This document shows, in pieces, positions 49,948 through 59,851 of a stretch of 64,000 bases of DNA. Below the pieces are notes generated by a model. That model was not told the origin of the DNA. It saw only the letters and a list, made by a program, of their open reading frames with translations, and made no database searches. Position 1 is the first letter of the stretch, and the number at the start of each line of letters is the position of its first letter. Made by a program: the position numbers and the translations under genes. Location: assembly GCA_009746045.1 (NCBI GenBank), contig RPFO01000246.1, forward strand, positions 1,145,795 to 1,209,794. Reading direction: 5' to 3'. This stretch comes from Mesostigma viride. Its lineage: Eukaryota > Streptophyta > Mesostigmatophyceae > Mesostigmatales > Mesostigmataceae.

Positions 49948-52900
49948 TTAGACAGCTTGCTGAGATGGGTCCATCAGAGACTGAAGAACCTTGTATTGCA
50001 CTGCTGCCTTCTGCACTAGCTTGGTCAAAGCATCAGCAGGATTGTCAACCCCAGGGATATGCTCAATATTGGCCAAGGAGGACAACTCCTTAAGAAGGAG
50101 ATAATCCAAGTCCCTACTTCTGGCCATCTGCCTGTGCACAAACTGCACCATCCCCATGGAGTCTGTTTTTAGAAGAGTGGTAACCTGAAGTGGCCAAGGA
50201 GTGTTAGAAGTCATCTGATGAAGCAACTCCTTCAGATAAAGGCTTGTGTGAATGCCTTCACAAATAGCCCTGCATTCTGCCACATCACTGCTGACAGCCA
50301 CCCGTTTGTGCAGGCGACTAAACCAGCTCACCAAACTCCCCAGGCCTTCCTGTCTGAGCACAAAGAGCCCTGCAGCCCTGCCCCTGACCTTGGAGACCTG
50401 CCTGCTGTCCATTGAGCTATCCACATACAGCTCCATGCAAATGGGTTGTGATAAATCCACTGCAGACAACAGAATGCCAGATGAAGCCCTGACCTGATCA
50501 GCCACCTTGGCAGACCCTAGCTCCACCAGCATGTCATCAGGCAACCTGGCTATGACCATAAGGTCTGGCCTGGAAATGCCTGCCACCCAAGCAACCATGC
50601 CCCTCACCATGGGACACAGTGCCTGTGTGATGGTTGGAGGAAGCTTGCTAATGAGGGTCTCTTGATAATCATTGCCCCCCACCAGCAGCATACGCCACTC
50701 CCCCCCTTCTTCACCAGTGTGGCCTCCATGCCCACAAACAGCAGAGGCTCATTCTCCACCTGCCATTGCTCCCTACCCAGAGGAAACTTGGACTTAATGA
50801 TGGAGATCAGCTCCTTAAGCCACGACGTGGGAGCTATCAGATGTAGGTCATCCCCGTGCAGCGAAGCATACACTGGCAGGCCTTCCCATTGCCCCAGAAA
50901 CAGACAGGGGTCTACAGGAGAGACCTTCAAGTTGCAATGCTCCTTCAGGAAACGGTTGAGAGTCTCCCTCCAGATTATTGGACTTGACCTCAGGCCCTCC
51001 AGGCCCTTGAGGATTTTAAGGAACTCCGTGTGGATGTCCCTTTTCCATACAGCAGGCACCCTAACATAGAAAGGCGTCTTGCCCTCCCACTTTTCCTGTG
51101 CCACATCTGCATCCCCTCCAGAAATGCCCTCTTGAAGTCTACCACCACTGAGCCATAGTCCAAGCCCTTGTTGAGAAGGCCTAGAAATACACACAGCAGC
51201 AGCCTCCAAGTATCATGCAGCATGCCAGGGGTATACAACTCCTCAGCAGTGCACTCACCAGTACCCTTGAACTCATTCAGCACTGGCCTGACATGTGGTA
51301 CCTTGACCCCGTCCACCTCCTTCATCTTGATGACAAACTTGAGCTTGAGTAGACGTCGTGCAGGAGGCAGGTCATTGACAGGTTCCACGCATTTCTTGGA
51401 GATCCAGTCCTCCCCAGATTTAATCAGACCCAGTGTGACCTGGGGACACATAATGGGAGAGGACATGAGCTTCACCAGGCCTTGGTAGTTGATAGGGCTG
51501 TGTCCAGCAAGTGAGTGAGGACCAATGCCCAAACTGCTTGGATGACTAGCAGCTGGCAATGAGGTCATCAACCAAGGGCTCCTGCCCCTGGCACACTTGC
51601 ACACGCTTAACCGTCCTGGTTACTGCACGTGATAGGTGAGTGGTCCTGAAATTAATCAGTGGGACCTGACCAGCCCCTTCCTTAGTCAGGAGAGAGGACG
51701 TGATCACTACCCCATCCTGGCATAGGAAATTCTGCCCCAGAAGAGCAGGTCCTTGATAGCCCTCCAAGACACAAAAAGCAGTGTCCTGTCCAAGGATAGG
51801 AATGAATACCTCACCCAGTACCTTCACGTGTACCCCGCCACTGAAGTCAGACACAAACTGATAGCTGGGTTCAGTCATGCTGTACCCTGCTGCAGCCCTG
51901 GTCCCAATGATGGAAACCTGAGAATTAGTGTCTACCTCTAAGGCAGTGTCCAGCCCCAGATTGCCATGCCACCTGAGCTTGGCTACCTTGGGCTGCTTCT
52001 TGGCTCTTTGTAGAGCCCCAATCAATCCAGCCAAACTTGTCCCCCTGGGCTTGGTTAGTGCCTTGGGCTTGACAGTTGACTCCCCAGCTGTTGACCTTGC
52101 AGCCTGTTCAACAAGTACCTCTGCAACCTGGCCAGGGCTGACAGATTCCCCTGCAACAGATGTGGTCGTTGCGTCAGTGATGTCACTTGGGACCTGAAAA
52201 TCCTGCAGATCCTGTGAGCCTTGTGCCTGACTGCCCTCATTCATCAGGTTAGGCTTGACATATGACCAACTCAGCCGGTGTACATGCTTTGGTTCGTCCT
52301 CCATGCTGACCAAGCATGCGTGGCTAGCTTCATCAACCTGGGTAACCACCCCAGGACTCCAGCTACCACGTTTGCCATAAAGGCTAGGTTCCTTCCAAGC
52401 TAGGACCTTCTGACCCACTTGTGGCTCCAGCATCTTCCAACCCCGGTCCTTCTCCCTCAGCTTGGCAAAGGTGACATGTGCAGCATGTTTCCAGCCCTCC
52501 AGCACATGTGGTGGGCACAGGCCATGATATAGACCCATTGGGCTGACAGCAACTCCATCATAGTAGAAGTTAACCCTGCTGTTCAGCTGCTGCTCCACGT
52601 TCCTCAGCCATGCACTCCTGACAAGTGCAGGTGCAGACAAGGGTACCCAGTCTTCAGAGATGATCAATTTCTTGACCTCCTGGATTGCCCTCTCGATAGC
52701 ACCCTGCTGCCCATGAGCCTCCCTAGGTGTAACCAGCAACTCAGGAAGGGTAGGATCACCCTTGAGATGCTGAAACTGCATGTCCACCTGGATCCTTGTG
52801 GTAGGAAACTTGGCTCTTACATTCTGCAGGGCAGCCAGCAAGTACCTGTTCTTCATAGAAGGTAAATGCTCCAGCACCTTGTATTTCGTGTACCTGTCCA

Positions 52901-53567
52901 CGCACACCAACAGTTGCATGCCCCTGATGTGTTGGATATCACACTGCAGATCACCAATGCTCTGAGGTAGAGCTTTGGCATGTGATTTCCTGGGCTTGTT
53001 GGAGGACAACTGGCACTTACACCGTGAGGCAGCTTGCTGACACGCCTTAAGAAGGGGTGCCCTGCCCATACGGAAGGCAAAGTTGTTTGACAGAGAAGTG
53101 GCATGCCCAAACATGTTGTGGATTCGGGCACCCAACTCCTGGTACACAGAGGAAGCAGTCCCTGGCACAGTCAGGACTGTGCTGTCAGGTTGTCCAGCAT
53201 CACCATGCTGACTTCCATCCTGTTCTGACTCAGAGCCTGAGTCACCCTGCTCATGCCCAACACCTGGACCGCCAGCAGGGACCACATGCATACCACCAGA
53301 GGCCTTCACACCCCTCTGTGGTTGTACATTGGTTTCTCTCAAAATGAGAGGTCCACCCTCGTGCCCAGCACGAGGATGCATGGGGTCAGACATTCTTACA
53401 GCTGCACCAGCTGTCAAGGACGTCTTCATAGGAACCTGGACCTCTCCAGGTGACCTGGGGCCACACTGAACCTGGAGATCACCCTCTTGTTGCCCAGATA
53501 TAAAATCTGCATTGGAGCACCTGGCTTCCCCTTTGGGTGAATTAAGGTGTGTAGGGGTTGCCTCAGA
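49948..53567 (-). pseudogene. Element D pol, frameshifted
   Basis: The longest open part (51546-53429 plus the readthrough leader) contains the integrase zinc region HNMFGHATS...RCKCQ, core LQCDIQHIRG, QVDMQFQHLK and GQQGAIERAI. It also has the basic tail and the protease-like EVDTNSQVSIIGTRAA with ALLGQNFL. Two bases are missing near 51560 relative to B. RT follows in two further frames (DFKRAFLEG; EGLRSSPIIW; SLHGDDLHLIAP), then RNase H (VDSSMDSRQ, WFSRLHKRVAVSSDVAECR) and DNPADALTKL. The 3' end, YKVLQSLMDPSQQAV, is better preserved than in B. Confidence 0.8.
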
Positions 53568-53576
53568 CAGTCACTG
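53568..53576 (-). promoter_or_regulatory. Candidate UGA readthrough site between gag and pol (D)
   Basis: Minus strand reads CAG TGA CTG. The same frame continues open through LSEATPTHLNSPKGEARCSN into the 627-codon pol segment. Confidence 0.68.
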
Positions 53577-54680
53577 CTCCTTGTTGTCTTCTTGCTGACT
53601 GCCCTTTGAAGGCTGGCCTGCCTGGGACTTGTTGTTGTTCTTCTTGTTGTTGTTGTTCTTGTTGCTGCCCTGGCCCTGGGACTTCTTGAAGCTTGGACAC
53701 TCCTTCTTGATGTGCCCCCACCCCTTGCACAGGTAGCATTGTATCTTGGACTTGCCCTGGCCACTGCCCCCGTTGTCAGACGCGTTGCCCTGCTTGGGCT
53801 GACCACCCACCCGCCTGAACACCGACTTGGAGTGTGACCTCCTGTCAGGGTCGGGTGAATGATTGGCCTTGCGCTTGTTGTGGTTGCCCCTACGCCCTCC
53901 TTGGCTTCGGTCAGCCTCAGACGTTTGGAGCCACCCTGGGTACGCCCACCTGCCTGGGTAGCCTTCACTGCTGGCACTCCACCCTCAAACAGCTCCTCTG
54001 CCTCGAGTGCTTGTTTGATTATGACCTTGTAGGCCTTGAGGGTTGAGTGTGGGGCACACATGACCTTTAAGGAGCCACGTGTAGCCTTGTCCAGCCCAGA
54101 AACCTTGAGCCAGTTGGTCAGGGCTATGTTGTCAGCAACATTAAAGCCGTGAGCCCTGCCCTCCTCAACCATTTTACAATAGTTAAGGAAGTTCTGGATC
54201 AGGTCCCCTTGACCTCCCACCCCTGGTATTTATCCTGCCAATGGATCCCCACTTTCTTCCTCTGATCCTCTAGCAGCTCCTTTAACTCTGCCACGTAGCT
54301 GGACCAGGCCTTGTTGGCCTTCTTGCACTCTCTAGTGAGGTCCTTGATCTGATCTGTACACTTGCCAAAAGTCTGGCTACCTATCCAGATCTGGTAATAG
54401 TTTGTACCACCGTACAAACTTGGAAACCCCTCTAGCCCCTCCACAAACTCCTCAGCCTGCTTGGGCTTTGTGTCTGACGTGACAGGTTGCAGTTGATTCA
54501 CAATAAGCAAACCCTGGGTAGTGAGATCATAGCCAAGAACAGCTTGTGCATTATTATTATTGTGATGAATGTTGGTAATCTCTCCGGTAACCCCCACGTC
54601 ATCTACGTGAGCGGTCCCACTACCAGCACCACCATTATTCCCACTGGCTGGACACCTTTGCTACGGCGCCCGTCTGCCAT
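53571..54680 (-). pseudogene. Element D gag, frameshifted
   Basis: Starts ATGGCAGACGGGCGCCGTAGC. Frame changes occur early (about 54630), near 54215 (four G where B has five) and near 53920 (one base missing relative to B). The rebuilt order is GVTGEITNI, TKPKQAEEFVEGLEGFPSLY, DQIKDLTRECKKANKAWSSY, NVADNIALTNWLKVSGLDKA, zinc knuckle CYLCKGWGHIKKEC and a Lys/Asn/Gln tail ending GAG CAG TGA. Confidence 0.76.
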
Positions 54681-54839
54681 TCTGCACTACAAGCTATTCA
54701 AAGAACACCTCAGCAAAGCAGCAGAAAAGTATGTACAAAATTGTCGCAACTGCCGCCTGCGCCGGTGTCGCCGCCGCCCCCGCGAATTGCCGCCGAAAAT
54801 TCGACAAAATGTCGACGAGCACTGGAAAAATTGGCCGAC

Positions 54840-55551
54840 TCAGTAGTCGAGGCCCCGGAAATCACAGTACTCGTAGGTAAACTCAGGATCCTCCATATCC
54901 GGCGTGTGTGCCGGACCTGCACCGGTATGTATTAAAACCGGTGTGCTTCCCGTCGCGAAAGTTGCGCGCGCCGACGCGCGACGAGGCGCAGAGGATGAGT
55001 AAAAATGGATAACAATTCCCACCCTGCGGGAATCCACTCTCGCAGAGATGCGAGAAAAGCCACCAGGTTAATAAGAACCTGGCGTTCGCGACTGCGTACG
55101 CCGCGTGTGAGCAGCGACAGCAACGCGAGATCTTGAAATAAATTTGTCGACACCGCCGGCGCGCCCCCCGTGCGTAGCGATGCCCAGTTTTGTAAGTTTC
55201 TCTGGTAACCGGTGAGCGAAGAGATGGCGTTATCCAGCTCCTCGATGGCAGTGGTGACCTCGTTCACCGACCGCAAACCTCCCCGCACCTGGACCGTAAA
55301 TTGCGATAAAATGGTACGAATCTGTCCAATGGCGCGGATAGCCGGCACCAGCTGCGGCAACTGGGGTCCTCGGGGAAATCCCCGAGCAATGGAAGAACTG
55401 CGCGCTGCCGACGATGAAGTTCGTCGAGCGAGATCGTGACTTCGTCGAGCAATTGCTGCCACGACGGCGCAGTCGGTCTTGGTGGAGGACCAGCCGGCGG
55501 AGCGGCGATTTCCTCATCGGCGGGAATCCGGAATTCTTCAGAATTTGGCAT
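54840..55551 (-). pseudogene. Element D ORF1, frameshifted
   Basis: Homologue of the intact B ORF1: starts MPNSEEFRIPADEEIAAPPA 24 bases inside the LTR and ends DPEFTYEYCDFRGLDY before TGA. At least two frame changes separate the start, the middle (VRGGLRSVNEVTTAIEELDN, RQVLINLVAFLASLREW) and the end. Function unknown. Confidence 0.72.
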
Positions 55552-55575
55552 CTTTTTAACGAGGCTTGTAATACG

Positions 55576-56192
55576 AGTTGTAAGAGTGAGAATGCCACGA
55601 ATTCCGCCATGGTTCTTGCAGGAAGTTGCCTTTATTAATAACAAGGAAACACAGACGTAAGTCACGTCACTTCCAAGACTGCACGCAGCACAGGCGACAG
55701 GGTCGCAGTGCCCAGAGAACGTGCACGCAAGAACTAGCGTCCCGGTGCGACCAAGTCACACATATAGGTTGTTAGGGACGCGTCCAAGTAATCAGCTGCA
55801 CTGTCACAGCCGAACTGTCAATCAATTGATTACACAGACTCTGGCACGCCTTTGGCGCGCAGATCTATCAATTGTCCATACGGCTAGTCCTGTGGACCTA
55901 TCCGTACACTACTCAGCATCAATTGTCTCATAGGTCCTGGCGCGCTACAGCACGCCTACCTATCAATTGACCATCAAGTCCTGTACAAGTCCTGTCAACG
56001 TCCTGCGGACTATCAAAGTGACACTTGTACATCCTGTGTCCGTACGCGCCCACAGTGGCGCGCCGGGTACTGTTGGCACAGCCTAGGAAACGTCATAACT
56101 TTTACGCCCCTTAACCAAATGAGGCGTTCAAGGTGCCGTTGGAAAGAGCGTAACAATCTCTATCCATCAAACGTAAATCCTTTACGTTAACT
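55576..56192 (-). repeat. 5' LTR of element D
   Basis: Minus strand: AGTTAACGTAAAGGATTTAC ... CTCTTACAACT, followed by CGTATTACAAGCC. The same CGTATTA follows the LTRs of B and E. Confidence 0.92.
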
Positions 56193-56197
56193 CATCT

Positions 56198-56422
56198 TGC
56201 CTAACTGGCTTGCCGCAGGTTAGCTTGCCAGCTAGCCGCATATATTTGATTTATCTCTATTAATGCAATGTCATGTGCCCAACCTCTTAGTAGGGATTAT
56301 TGGTGCTTTTCTAAGCTCAATTACATGCAATTGTGATTAATTGTAAGTAGTAGTAAACTAATGGAACATGGTAGTGTTGGATTTATGACTTCTTTCATGT
56401 AATGCTTGTGCCTCATTTGCAG
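56198..56422 (+). other. Remainder of pogo-like gene intron 2
   Basis: AT-rich, no ORF. Ends CCTCATTTGCAG, the acceptor of exon 3. Confidence 0.55.
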
Positions 56423-56589
56423 GCTCACGCTTGGAATGATACACCGACCATGTTGGACATCATCGAGTGCACCATCAAGCCCTACGTGGAAGCGGTGGGC
56501 AACAAGGGCACGCAGTTTCTTCTCTTCCTCGATAACCTTGCATCCCACGTCGACAAGGAAGTGCTCGCGGCTTTCTGGAAGTTGAACAT
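56423..56589 (+). CDS. Exon 3 (partial) of pogo-like transposase gene
   Basis: Follows CCTCATTTGCAG and reads AHAWNDTPTMLDIIECTIKP, then KGTQFLLFLDNLASHVDKEV. Interrupted by the 5' LTR of element E after GAAGTTGAACAT. Confidence 0.65.
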
Positions 56590-57234
56590 AGTTAGCATTT
56601 TGGGCAACCAATATGCTAAGTGGATGCAGTTTGGAAAGACCTTTCCAACGCCGTGCTGACCGCCTGAAACAGACAAGGGACGAGAAAGATATCAAGTCCC
56701 GAAGTCCTAGCCGTCCGTGGCCGACTAGGGTGCAGTCCTCTGGTGTAGTGGACAGGACACGTGGCAGGCCGTGCCTGCACAGGCTTAGCCTGTCTATCAC
56801 GTGACTGTGGTCCACGTAGACCAGGAGGAGCAGCAGCCTGTGACTAGTAGGGTACTGGCACTGGCACAGGGCTGCAAGGATACTAGGCCTTGCAGGCTTG
56901 TGACAGGTCCTGTACTTCCTAGGTTGCAGAGTCTAGGCAAATCCAGTTCGTCCTGGCTCTGCACTGATGCCAGTGGACGTTGAGGATTTGCTTGCACGCC
57001 TGCACGTGCCTCGTCACGCCGATGGGAACGAGGAACAACGCAAAGGATATAGCTTGGTCATGGGGGATGACCAGCTATCTCGGAAAGCACGAACCGTGGG
57101 TGCCACCTTGGTCGTGGAAGTGCCCATTGTGGTCGTGGCCTGGTGAACAGATTTAAGGTTGCTGCCTTGCAACATTGGCTAAGACGCGCTGTGAAAGACC
57201 AAGAGCTCACATACGTTGGGAGCTCTTTCTAACT
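56590..57234 (+). repeat. 5' LTR of element E (645 bp)
   Basis: AGTTAGCATTTTGGGCAACC ... CTCTTTCTAACT, followed by CGTATTATTG. Matches the solo LTR at 8772-9420 in inverse orientation. Confidence 0.85.
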
Positions 57235-57259
57235 CGTATTATTGTCTCCTTACTTCTTC

Positions 57260-58447
57260 ATGTCCAACGTGCCGAGGGAACAGGCCATTGAGCCTTCGCA
57301 AAGCCAGAGCTCGCAGCCGCAGCTTCGGGTAGGAGCCCCGGAGCGATCACGACCTTTTCATCCCTACGCTCATCCGAGCACCGCATCAACCTTCGTCCAG
57401 GCGGCGTACCTGGCAAGGGGGCTGGCGAAGAAAGGTTGGGTAGCAGTTTGCGGAACTGCAGCAGGGCCGGCGGCGAGCGACCCCATTGTGATGCAGATTG
57501 AGGCTTCGACAGCTCCCGGCGAATTGTCGCGAGAGGCCGTCGAAAAGTTTGTGTCAATACGGGACGAGCTGTCCTCGACCATTTACGGTCTGGAGGTGGC
57601 TCACCAGGGCGGGCACGTGACCGTGTCGCAGCTGGATTTGGCGCGGGAGGCACTGGGCCAGATCGTGGCCATTGGACTGGGAGCAGCGCGACTGTTCAAC
57701 CATCAGGTGGCAACGTCTGTGCTGGGCGCGGGAGTTGAAGTCCCGGACGTGATCAGGCAAGCGCAGGCGCGCGAAGTCGACAACCCCTGGTCGACAACAG
57801 AGGTGGTTTCACAAACGTGCGAACACCTCGTGAACATTCTTTTGCAGGAGTCACGGGGTAACGCAGACCGGTGGGTGATAACCACACGACCATTTGGGAT
57901 TTGGTCAACACTCGACACACCGCGGGCGGCGGAACCAGACGCACACGATCCAGTGGTCGAGGTCATCACGGGTCGGGAGGTAACGCCAGAAGACTTCCAT
58001 TACCAATTCGTTGATCAGCCAGAGGGGATCATCGAACGTTCATCTCAGCAGATAGATCAAGGCGACGGTACCACAGAAGGGTACGCTGCACGACGTCGTG
58101 CTGAGCTGCACGTCCCGCAAGAGCCCGAACACGACTACGGTGGTCGTGGGGCTTGCAACGACAAGCGGGGTGGTGGAACGCGGTGGGTGAGGAACCTTGA
58201 GTGGGATCGCTCGAGTGGGAGCGAGCCCCGGATCCCAGTGGAGAAATCTGCAGACGGGCGACCCGTTAGCAGAGTGTTTGGACCCTACGCCGACGGGGAG
58301 GACGCCGCTGGCAGCGACGAGGAGCGGCCAGAGACGCCCATCGCAGCCACTGCTCAAGAGCGAGAGCTGGAGGCAGCGAACCAAGCAGGTGCTGAGTCAG
58401 TAGCTGGGACGGTGCCCACGGCATCCCCCAGCGACGCCAGTGCTTGA
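57260..58447 (+). CDS. Element E ORF1, extra protein upstream of gag
   Basis: 395 codons from the ATG at 57260 (MSNVPREQAIEPSQSQSSQP), 25 bases after the LTR. N-terminal ~40 residues Gln/Ser/Pro-rich. Helical middle (LSREAVEKFVSIRDELSSTI, LDLAREALGQIVAIGLGAAR, VSQTCEHLVNILLQESRG). C-terminal third is acidic and low-complexity (GEDAAGSDEERPETPIAATA). No domain recognised. It shares position, size class and general layout, but no obvious sequence, with ORF1 of B/D. The gag ATG lies 52 bases after its stop, so it is a separate cistron. Confidence 0.65.
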   Translation: MSNVPREQAIEPSQSQSSQPQLRVGAPERSRPFHPYAHPSTASTFVQAAYLARGLAKKGWVAVCGTAAGPAASDPIVMQIEASTAPGELSREAVEKFVSIRDELSSTIYGLEVAHQGGHVTVSQLDLAREALGQIVAIGLGAARLFNHQVATSVLGAGVEVPDVIRQAQAREVDNPWSTTEVVSQTCEHLVNILLQESRGNADRWVITTRPFGIWSTLDTPRAAEPDAHDPVVEVITGREVTPEDFHYQFVDQPEGIIERSSQQIDQGDGTTEGYAARRRAELHVPQEPEHDYGGRGACNDKRGGGTRWVRNLEWDRSSGSEPRIPVEKSADGRPVSRVFGPYADGEDAAGSDEERPETPIAATAQERELEAANQAGAESVAGTVPTASPSDASA

Positions 58448-58499
58448 GTCAGTTCTTCCTTTTCCTTCGCCTTTATTGTTGTGTCCCCACTTGTATATA

Positions 58500-59848
58500 A
58501 TGCCTCGTGGCAAACCGGGCGACGGCGACAAGGGCGAGGGGGGCACCGGCTGGGGAGAGCCAGGAGCCTGGGAAGGGCAAGGAGGCGCTGGTGGGAGAGG
58601 CGATCCCAGCCAGCGACGGCGATGGGGGAAAGCGACCAGGGAGCAAGAGGCGACACGAAGACTCGGTGGAGGAGGCGCGCAAGGCGCGGGCGCTGGGGCA
58701 TCTGATGCAATAACGGTGGCGAATGGGCAACCTGCCGTGGAGAAGCGTAAGAGGGACCCCTCTGCTGACGGCAATGGTAAGAGGCCTCATGTGGATGTGC
58801 TCTCCCCTGTGCCTGCTGGACCAAGTGGTGCTGTTGTTGTGACACCCGCTGTGGTGGAGCCAGTGAAGGCGCTGCCAGGGTCGAGACCTCACATGAGTGC
58901 TGTCACTGTTATGAATGGACAAAAGCCTCTTAACCCACCACTAGCACAGGAAGCTTTGGACAAGTGGCTAGAGGACATGGAGCTTGTTGTGTTCTCCGTG
59001 GACCCCACTGTCAACCTAGTGCAAGTGTTTCACTCGTCCACGTGCAACAGGGACTCGTCAGAGCGTGTCAGGGAGAAGGCTAGGACTGCTGTCAAGGATA
59101 AGCTAACCTGGGCACAGTTCCTGGATGGGTTGAGGGAGGAGTTCTCTGACAAGGTTCTCAACCTCACCAACTACTACAAGCATCAGTATGACACCTTTGA
59201 GATAGTGGGCCCTGTGGCAGAGGAATGGGCTAGGCTCAACCGTATCAGGACAAGGGGGCCAAGTATGGCTTCCTGGTCACAGATAGGGCCTTGGCAGACT
59301 ATTTCCTGGACCGTATGGGTTTGAGTGTGGATGGGAGGAACGGTGCCCGCATGTTTCTTAACCAGACTGATGGCTCCTTGCGTGCTCTGGAGCTTGTAAT
59401 CCTCAGCATAAGGAAGCCAGATCCTGCCTGCAAGGCTATCCAGTCCCATGGCAGCAATGCCACCTCCGCTGTGCAGGGCCAAGGTGATGTCCCCGGGTAC
59501 CCAGCCCGTGATGGGGCAAGGCCCAACAAGCGTAAGCGCTTCAGGCGCCAGAGGCAGGGGCTCAGGGTGGCAAGGGTGCAGGTCCCAAGGAGGGGTTGGG
59601 GCCAGCAAGCTGGTGGTCAGCAGGGTAAGGGTGGCCAAGGGCAAGGCAAGGGCCAAGCTCAAGGCAACCAGGGCAAGCAGGGTGGGCAGCCTCAGGGAGG
59701 CCAGGGGAAGCCTGGCAAGGGTGGGGCTGGGTCTGGGAAGAAGGGTGGAGCATGTTTTGTGTGTGGCAAGGAAGGTCACTGGCGTCGTGAGTGTCCTGAC
59801 AGGAAGGCCAAGCCTGCTGGGGCAGGAGGCCAGTCTGGGCAGCAGTGA
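58500..59848 (+). pseudogene. Element E gag, one frame break
   Basis: Starts MPRGKPGDGDKGEGGTGWGE. Capsid-like helices: PPLAQEALDKWLEDMELVVF, RDSSERVREKARTAVKDKLT, FSDKVLNLTNYYKHQYDTFE. The frame changes near 59250 at a GGGGG run (ACAAGGGGGCCAAG), continuing FLVTDRALADYFLDRMG in the other frame. A Gly/Gln-rich tail with repeated GGQ and GKG follows, then the zinc knuckle CFVCGKEGHWRREC and the UGA after GQQ. Confidence 0.72.
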
Positions 59849-59851
59849 CTA
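59843..59851 (+). promoter_or_regulatory. Candidate UGA readthrough site between gag and pol (E)
   Basis: Reads CAG TGA CTA, the strongest of the three contexts by known readthrough rules. The frame stays open for about 120 codons beyond it (LATSSPVNSQSPLGEGVLDV). Confidence 0.68.

Larger units (their letters stand above)
48382..56192 (-). mobile_element. Retrotransposon D (copia-related), full length but frameshifted
   Basis: 7811 bp with two 617-bp LTRs that differ at only about five positions by eye. CATCT flanks both ends (48377-48381, 56193-56197). It is the sister of element B and lacks all three of B's insertions, so it provides the empty-site sequence for each. The coding regions contain several one- or two-base deletions relative to B. 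The element lies in intron 2 of the pogo-like gene, opposite to the gene. Confidence 0.92.
36774..56589 (+). pseudogene. Pogo/Tigger-like transposase gene, three exons visible, disrupted
   Basis: The exons join in phase 0: 36774-37319, 37749-38303 and 56423-56589. Joined order: N-terminal Ala/Gly-rich and basic region, DMRTKRKILDAFHESGLSQR with QFCKT...STFSRML (first helix-turn-helix), SMRKLHPENAKIF and SDGFLTKFRLRHGFTTRLRT (CENP-B/Tc5-type second helix-turn-helix). The DDE core has its first Asp in RWCFDETPATF and, across the large intron, its second in LLFLDNLASHV. Intron 1 is GTAAGT...TTGTGCAG. Intron 2 (18 kb) holds elements C and D; its donor reads CAG|GCATGT, a GC-AG type. Exon 3 is cut at KLN by element E, and the third catalytic residue lies outside the window. 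It could be a transposon or a formerly domesticated gene. Confidence 0.7.
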
